This document shows, piece after piece, positions 58,179 through 64,000 of a stretch of DNA of 64,000 nt. The notes beneath the pieces are model-generated. The model was not told the DNA's origin and did not search any database. It saw nothing but the letters and a program-made list of their open reading frames with translations. Where the stretch lies: NCBI RefSeq assembly GCF_037042905.1, contig NC_087245.1, positions 6,773,501-6,837,500 of the forward strand, read 5' to 3'. Position 1 is the stretch's first letter. Every line of letters begins with the position of its first letter. The DNA comes from Lytechinus pictus. Taxonomy: Eukaryota > Echinodermata > Echinoidea > Temnopleuroida > Toxopneustidae. The position numbers and the translations under genes are program-made.

Positions 58179-59745
58179 TATTTATTTATTTATTTTTATT
58201 TATTTCTGATATTTTGACAGGGTAGCCCATTCACCAATAAGTAGTGGTCTTCCATGGGGCCCTGAATAACAATAAACATATTTACAAAATGCATAACGTA
58301 TGTACAGAATGTTACAGCATTAAGATTCACATTAGGATTTGAATGTAAAACGAATCATTAACAAACTTAGCAGCAAACAAAACGCAGACGGGCACTCGTT
58401 TGACGTATAATACAATATCAATAAATCAAATTAATTAAGAAGGACATTTTGAAAATACTGATAATATACACCAAATCATCAAGGTCATGCTAACATAAAA
58501 TAAGCACAACAGTGGATGTTCCGCAAGTTATTTATAAATTACAAGTTCTTTTAAACATTCTCTTAAATGAAATGACAGAAGGAGCTGTTCTAATTGAATT
58601 ATCAAGCTTATTCCATTCAAATATTGAAGATACGATTGGACTACACTTATAACAATCAGTGCGAAACTTGGGCACGCGTAAATATCCACTGTCTCTCTGT
58701 CTGGTATGATGTTCATGTACATCATTTGGATTGGTTAAGTTTACCTGAAGGTAAGAAGGTGCTAAATTATGTACACATTTAAATATCATCAAAACGCGAC
58801 TGAGCTCAAATTGTTTGTCTAGTGTCATCCATTTAAGACTTGTGAACAAATCAGCCGACGATGTGTCGTATGTCTTGTTCAATATAATTCTTGCAGCCCT
58901 CTTCTGAATTTTTTGCAGCTTAATTGTATGGGATTGAAATCTATTCGACCATACAGCAGAACAGTAATCAAATCTTGGCAACACTAAACTGTTATAAAGC
59001 AACTTTAAGGACTGCACAGGCAAAGAACTTTTCGCTCTCTTTATTATGCCAATGCTTTTCTGAGTAAGTTTACATACATTTTCAATTTGTTTTGACCATT
59101 TCAGTTCTTCATCTATCAAAACTCCTAAGCATTTGGTGAATTGAACTCTATTTATCAAATCACCGTTTAACGAAATCGTGAAAGAATATATTTTCCTGAG
59201 ATTAGCACGAGAACCTATTATCATGACACAAGTTTTTTCAGTGTTGAGGACGAGCTGATTATCTTTAATCCATGCCATGACCTTGTTTAATGCAACAGTT
59301 AATTTTTCTTCCAAAACTGTCGCATCATTCGCACTGACGGTAAGTGTCGTGTCGTCAGCGTACATATATATAATACCTTCATGAATACATTCAGGTAAAC
59401 TATTAACATATATTGAAAATAAAAGGGGACCTAGAATTGACCCTTGCGGCACGCCTAATTTGACGATTGAAGGGTGCTATTTGGCTCCTTTGAATTGTGT
59501 CACTTGTTGTCGATCAAATAAATATGATTTGAACCAAGTGATAGTCCTCTTACTACAACCATGGACCTACTCCATGCTACAACCAATGCAAGTTAATTTC
59601 TTTAAAAGCAGCTCATGGTCCACGGTATCAAAGGCCTTCATAAGATCTATGAACGCAACTCCAGAAATTAAATTGTTATCAATGTTTAACGACCACTGAT
59701 TTACAAGTTTTGCAAGGGCAGTAGTTCTTTGGTAGAACTTTCAAG
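58178..59745 (-). mobile_element. 5'-truncated non-LTR retrotransposon (CR1/L2/Jockey-like)
   Basis: Minus-strand element with the C-terminal part of a reverse transcriptase, a roughly 350-nt 3' UTR and a 3' (AAAT)n tail at 58178-58206. The 5' end is lost near 59745, before RT motif A. It lies about 1.2-2.8 kb above the copy B start codon, in the same orientation. Confidence 0.8.
58532..59740 (-). pseudogene. Reverse transcriptase fragment of the LINE, two in-frame stops
   Basis: One frame carries RT motif A (FIDLMKAFDTVDHELLLKKL), motif B (GVPQGSILGPLLFSIYVNSL), the catalytic YADDT of motif C, then the thumb and conserved C-terminal blocks (CLGVLIDEELKW; LLYNSLVLPRFDYCSAVW; IQKRAARIIL; FEWNKLDNSIR) to the natural stop. 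TAG stops at 59567-59569 and 59477-59479 break it; from 59452 down it is open for 306 codons. The N-terminal endonuclease and first RT motifs are missing, so it is inactive. Confidence 0.88.
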
Positions 59746-60112
59746 ATTGAAAGTTTTAACTTGGCTTGGTAGAATCATGGAGGTAAAAATATTCGACCGT
59801 GGTGACCGACTGCTCATAAATCAAATTTCCGTTTTCATGTGGCGAAAATGACCAACTGAACACAAAAACATAAAACCATCCCTCACCTTACTCTCATTCT
59901 GGTGAAGGGAAAAAACTATCGCTTTCCCTTTGACAAGGGTATACCCCCCCCCCCCCGAAACGCAATCCGGTTTTCAAATGTTTTACAGAATGTAAAAAAT
60001 TGTAAACAGTGAATGAGAAGGGGAAGGGCGGGGGCTATTAGTTTATACATTACACAATCAAAGTGGAAAAGGGACAGGATATATGAGTTATGAACCTCTC
60101 AAACCTGAAGAG
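59746..60112. other. Flanking DNA, no gene seen
   Basis: Contains a run of 14 C near 59945-59958 and AT-rich DNA; nothing coding. Confidence 0.45.
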
Positions 60113-61240
60113 CCAGCAATAGAGGGGCGTCGCTAGGCCTTTTCCAGAGGGGGGGGGGGGGTGGAGGCCCGGATTACCGACGTCCGGCGACCATGAATCT
60201 TCGAGGTGTCCTTAGTCAAATTTTCTTTTGTCATAGATCCAGCTTTCATAAATGGGGGGGGGGGGGGTATTTTCATTCACATTTTCCCGTCGCGGTTGCC
60301 AAAATCTGATTTTCTTTTTTTTTTAGTTTTTTTTTTGAAGCAACATAAGGTTATTCATGTGACCTGAATATAAATTACCATGCGAGCGCGAGCTCAAATT
60401 TTGGGATATTTATATATTTAGCCCTGAAAATTGAACATTGTGAGCAGCTTTTGTAATAGTCATGGGGATATTTAACTAAACTTTCCATGCGAGCGCAAAG
60501 CGAGAGCTGACATTTTTAATATGCTGGCCAGCAAAAAGTCTAGCTGTTTATAAAGACTGTTCGCAGTGATCCTAGAAAGAATATTTTTCTCTCCAATCCA
60601 AAAATACGAGCGCGAAGCCCTATAGCTCAATCATTTTATATTTCGATCTGAAAACTCGATTGTAACCATTAAGAGAACAGAGATATCAACCGAACAATAA
60701 TTGATGCGAGCGCGAAGCGCGAGCTGACAATTTTTGTTTCCGACATTTTTAGTAAGCACTTTTTGAGGAACAATATTTATGTATAATTAAGTAATCATGC
60801 TAGCGCGAGCTGTAACTTTGAATTAACTGTTCTGAAAAGGGACATGTCTGTTTGCATCAATCATTAATAGAATACGTTTCTCACTATTCAAGTAGAAAAA
60901 ATATATATATATTCCGAAGAATTGTTGCAAGCGCGAAGCGCGAGTTGAAATTGTTTAGAATTCAAACCGGTAAATTCTTATCACTTTCGGTATACAAGCG
61001 CGCGAGCTAACAACTTTTGATGTTTTGACTTGAAAACTCAACATTTTCACACGTTTTTTTTATATACATAACAAACTCAGATTTGTGTATGAGTGTATCT
61101 TAATCCGAGCGCGAAGCGCGAGCGGAAATTTGTAATATTTTGAGATATATTTAATCAACATTTTTAGCAAATTTTCACTAGATATATGATGTGAGCGCGA
61201 AGCGCGAGCTGATCGCGTTGCGAAAAAATCGATGAGACAT
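60113..61240. repeat. Interspersed repeat with recurring GCGAGCGCGAAGCGCGAGC motif
   Basis: Opens with GAGGGGCGTCGCTAGGCC and two long G runs (60149-60161, 60254-60267). It then has nine copies or partial copies of GAGCGCGAAGCGCGAGC at about 60382, 60489, 60608, 60706, 60801, 60931, 60997, 61107 and 61193, separated by AT-rich DNA of 60-120 bp. The motif is nearly its own inverse around GCGC. No coding frame. Confidence 0.65.
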
Positions 61241-61527
61241 TATTTTACCGACAAAGATAATGGAACTCAAAGCCCGAGCAAGAGCAAGGTAGATGGAACA
61301 GTTGGAACAACCCTGCGTGACCCGACAGTTTGTCATTTTCCCGACAAGCGTCAGTCCAACAGCCTTGCGCTTGCGTAACAGGCAATTTATAATTTATCCA
61401 ACATCTCAGACTCCACATCTTTAATTACACCGACACACAGGTTTACCTAATCAAAACGCTGTCTACCCCATTCTCCTCCCTCTCTGATTTTTCTCTTTCA
61501 TTTTGTTTTCCTCTTCCTCTTTGTCCC

Positions 61528-61528
61528 T

Positions 61529-61614
<86 letters not shown>

Positions 61615-61649
61615 TTCCTTCCTTCCTTCCTTCCTTCCTTCCTTCCTTC

Positions 61650-61730
<81 letters not shown>

Positions 61731-61749
61731 TTCCTTTCTTTCTTTCTTT
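61528..61749. repeat. (TTTC)n/(TTCC)n microsatellite
   Basis: About 220 bp of TTTC units with a central block of TTCC units (about 61611-61650). The Lys/Glu/Arg-rich and Phe/Leu/Ser-rich frames across it are artefacts of the repeat. Confidence 0.97.
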
Positions 61750-62703
61750 TCTCCTTTCTTTCTTTTCTCTTTCTTTCACTACTTTCTCTTTCTTTTTTTT
61801 CTTTCTCTTTCTCTTTCTCTTTAACTTCTTTCTTTCCCCTTTCTTCTTTCTTTTTTCCCCTATTCGCCCTCTTTTCATTTTCCTGACGGCAGCAGTGATT
61901 TACCGATATCCAAATTATTTCGGGGTGTCGCACCCCCCCCCCCCTTTAACAACGGTCCTGCTAAGAGACTGCAAGAAATGAAGGAAATGGGTGAAAATAC
62001 GTGTAGCAACATCTTCTTGGAAGATTGCCACAAAAATGAAAGTTTACGGATATTGTGCAGCCACTCTTTTCCAGTCAAAAAAGGAAAAGGACAGGGATTT
62101 AGCTATTACATGTATTAATGGCCGACAGAAAGGAGTGACTTGCTTTGATTATAGTCCAGACTTAAAATAATTGAGGCACCGAATCAGAAAAGTCGCGCAA
62201 AAAAGCTTCTCACAACATATTAGTACGAATAATATCTAACAGGCCTAATGTACACACATGCACAAAAATCCACATGAATAATCAATCACAACGTCTGTCC
62301 TCTGTGAATCATGTGAGTTCGATACAATTCTGTTTTCTTTTCTTTTTTCTTTTTTTAGAAATGAAATGTTGTAATTTAAGTGACATTATATTAACTACGC
62401 CGTAATAAAGGTTTGTAATTCCGCGGTTTGGAGAGATTCGCTGATGAGATATATTCTTACGGAAATCCAACCTCGTTCTCACTGTCGTGAAAATGAAAAA
62501 CTGTCGCGAAAATTTGAGAACCATTCAAACATTTTCTATAATCAATACAATTGCCACGGCTGATCTGATAAGGTCACTGCGATTACTCCACGATTAAGTA
62601 CGCCGTTTGAATCGTGACTTGACGAACAAACTGATTTTCGGTTATACAATGGCCCGATAGAATTCGTGAGTGTACGTTTTCGTATTTCTTGAGTTATTCT
62701 TTC
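61750..62703. other. Flanking DNA, no gene seen
   Basis: CT-rich DNA, a 13-C run near 61931 and then AT-rich sequence. No supported gene or repeat family. Confidence 0.45.
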
Positions 62704-63290
62704 TTAAAGGGATGGTCCAGGCTGAAGATATTTATATCTGAATAGAATATTCACAGAGCAAAATGTTGAAAATTTCATCAAAATCGGATAATAAATACGA
62801 AGTTATTGAATGTTAAAATTTAGCAATATTTTGTGAAACAGTTATATGCACGTCGTCATGAATATTTATTAGGAGGCCTGATGATGTCACATCCCAACAT
62901 TCCCTTTTCTTATGTTATTACATGAAATAACAATTGTTTCATATTTTCATACATAACTTGTGTAAATGATGTGTCTCCATTATGATGAAATAAGTTGCAG
63001 CAATAAAGAAAATGTACTTAATCAGTTTTCAATCCAATTGTTTTAGTTCTTGGTAGAATTTTTTTTGAATAAACCCAATTTCATAATACAAGTGGTGATA
63101 TCATCAGCCCACCTAACGAATATTCATGAAGACGTGCCTAGAACTGTTTCACCGGAATAATTCAAATCTTTAAAATGTAATAACTTCGTTATTTGTTATC
63201 CGATTTCAATCAAATTTTCTGAATTTTGCTCTGTGAATTTCACTCTAATTATTATGATATAAATATCTTCAGCCTGGACTATCCCTACTA
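62704..63290. mobile_element. TTAA-type MITE, second long copy
   Basis: About 587 bp with long inverted arms: left TTAAAGGGATGGTCCAGGCT then GAAGATATTTATATC; right GATATAAATATCTTCAGCCT then GGACTATCCCT. Inner segments (TTTCATCAAAATCGGATAA and TTATCCGATTTCAATCAAA; TCATGAATATT on both sides) also pair. Same family as 55648-56249. TTAA is present on the left; the right flank reads TACTA, so the target site is lost or changed. Confidence 0.75.
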
Positions 63291-63597
63291 CAGATAGACT
63301 GGGCACGAACAAATCACGACCGCCGACATTCTGTTTTTCTTTCATCTTCTTGAATAAAGGTTGTCAATGACAGCCTTAAGGTTTGTCCGATAGGATAGCA
63401 ACGACTAATGTTGATGTGTAGATTCAATCCGTAACATCCCACAGAGGGGAGACCTTTGAAGGATCTCTGAAAGACCGAAAATTGGCAAGGTCTCACGGCA
63501 GTCTCCAAGATCACTGAAATTGGTCATCTCTGTGGAATGGCTCAGAAAGACCCCTCAAAGAACTCTGAAAGACTAATCGATATCCATAAAACAGATT

Positions 63598-63990
63598 TAA
63601 CCCTAATAGCGCCGGGTTATTTGGACCCATTTCACAGCCGCCTTCTCATATAGATTTCGACCACCAATCGCCGCGAAAATTTGCAGAGGTAATGCGCGAT
63701 GAAATATACAAGGCTGTATGGTTATTTTCCCCCAATTAAAAGGATTTTTTATATGAGTTAATTATGCAAATTTATGCATACAATAAAGATTTTGCTTTAA
63801 TGAACCTAATACATCCCCCTAACAGCTTATTTTCTATTCACAGACTCTATGTACGATTCTGATCAAATTTACATGACAAAATCGGTATTGCAAATTTTCT
63901 TATGTATTTTATTGGTTTTTATGCATTTTATTTTTTTCGACCTTTTGTTTTTAATGTTTTTTTTATTAAGTGAAAATCTTTGCCGACTTA
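63598..63990. repeat. Interspersed repeat fragment (TTAACCCTAA... family)
   Basis: Starts TTAACCCTAATAGCGCCGGG, then AATCGCCGCGAAAATTTGCA and ATGCGCGATGAAATATACAA. It parallels the start of the 31995 repeat (TTTAACCCTAAATATACTGG, GATCGCGACGAAAATTGGCA). Non-coding; it runs to near the window edge. Confidence 0.5.
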
Positions 63991-64000
63991 ATTCTGATCA

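Noticed and set aside
61463..61933. Long Lys/Glu/Arg-rich frame and its Phe/Leu/Ser-rich counterpart
   Set aside because: Entirely produced by the (TTTC)n/(TTCC)n tract.

Overview
The window looks like nuclear DNA of a marine deuterostome, most likely an echinoderm and plausibly a sea urchin. It is AT-rich and intron-rich, full of short inverted-repeat (MITE-like) elements, long G/C homopolymers, microsatellites, a tRNA-derived SINE and non-LTR retrotransposon debris. The organism call is inference from gene structure and repeat style; no species marker is present. There is no bacterial-type content such as operons, Shine-Dalgarno sites or CRISPR.

Two complete protein-coding genes lie head-to-tail on the minus strand. 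Copy A spans 6228-16431 (743 aa) and copy B spans 42777-56988 (748 aa). Both encode OATP-family organic anion transporters of the SLCO4 (SLCO4A1-like) type, with 12 predicted membrane segments, the OATP signature before membrane segment 6, and a Kazal-like Cys-rich loop between segments 9 and 10. I rebuilt each as 11 coding exons with GT-AG introns. The phase series is identical (0,0,1,2,1,1,2,0,2,1), and exons 5, 7, 8 and 10 have the same lengths (122, 196, 169, 65 nt), so the pair is an old tandem duplication. Only the cytosolic tails and repeat-filled introns differ strongly.

Layout: 1-6.2 kb is downstream flank of copy A (MITE, 20-bp palindrome). 6.2-16.4 kb is copy A, with a PIF/Harbinger transposon relic filling intron 7 and a (CAT/CAC)n tract just inside intron 6. 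16.4-36.7 kb is intergenic and rich in repeats, with no convincing gene. 36.7-42.7 kb is an AT-rich, repeat-poor stretch just downstream of copy B that may contain its 3' UTR. 42.8-57.0 kb is copy B; intron 8 holds a tandem array of degenerate copies of the end of exon 8 with its splice donor, and intron 1 holds nested transposons. 57.0-64.0 kb is upstream flank: a degenerate tandem repeat, a broken LINE reverse transcriptase, a GCGCGAGC-motif element, a (TTTC)n tract and another MITE.

Functionally both genes should make plasma-membrane carriers for sodium-independent uptake of amphipathic organic anions (in vertebrate SLCO4A1: thyroid hormones, conjugated steroids, prostaglandins). I found no previously undescribed multi-gene system. 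The most unusual structure is the partial-exon array in copy B; the Harbinger relic, the nested insertions and the paralog-specific signature and C-terminal changes follow.
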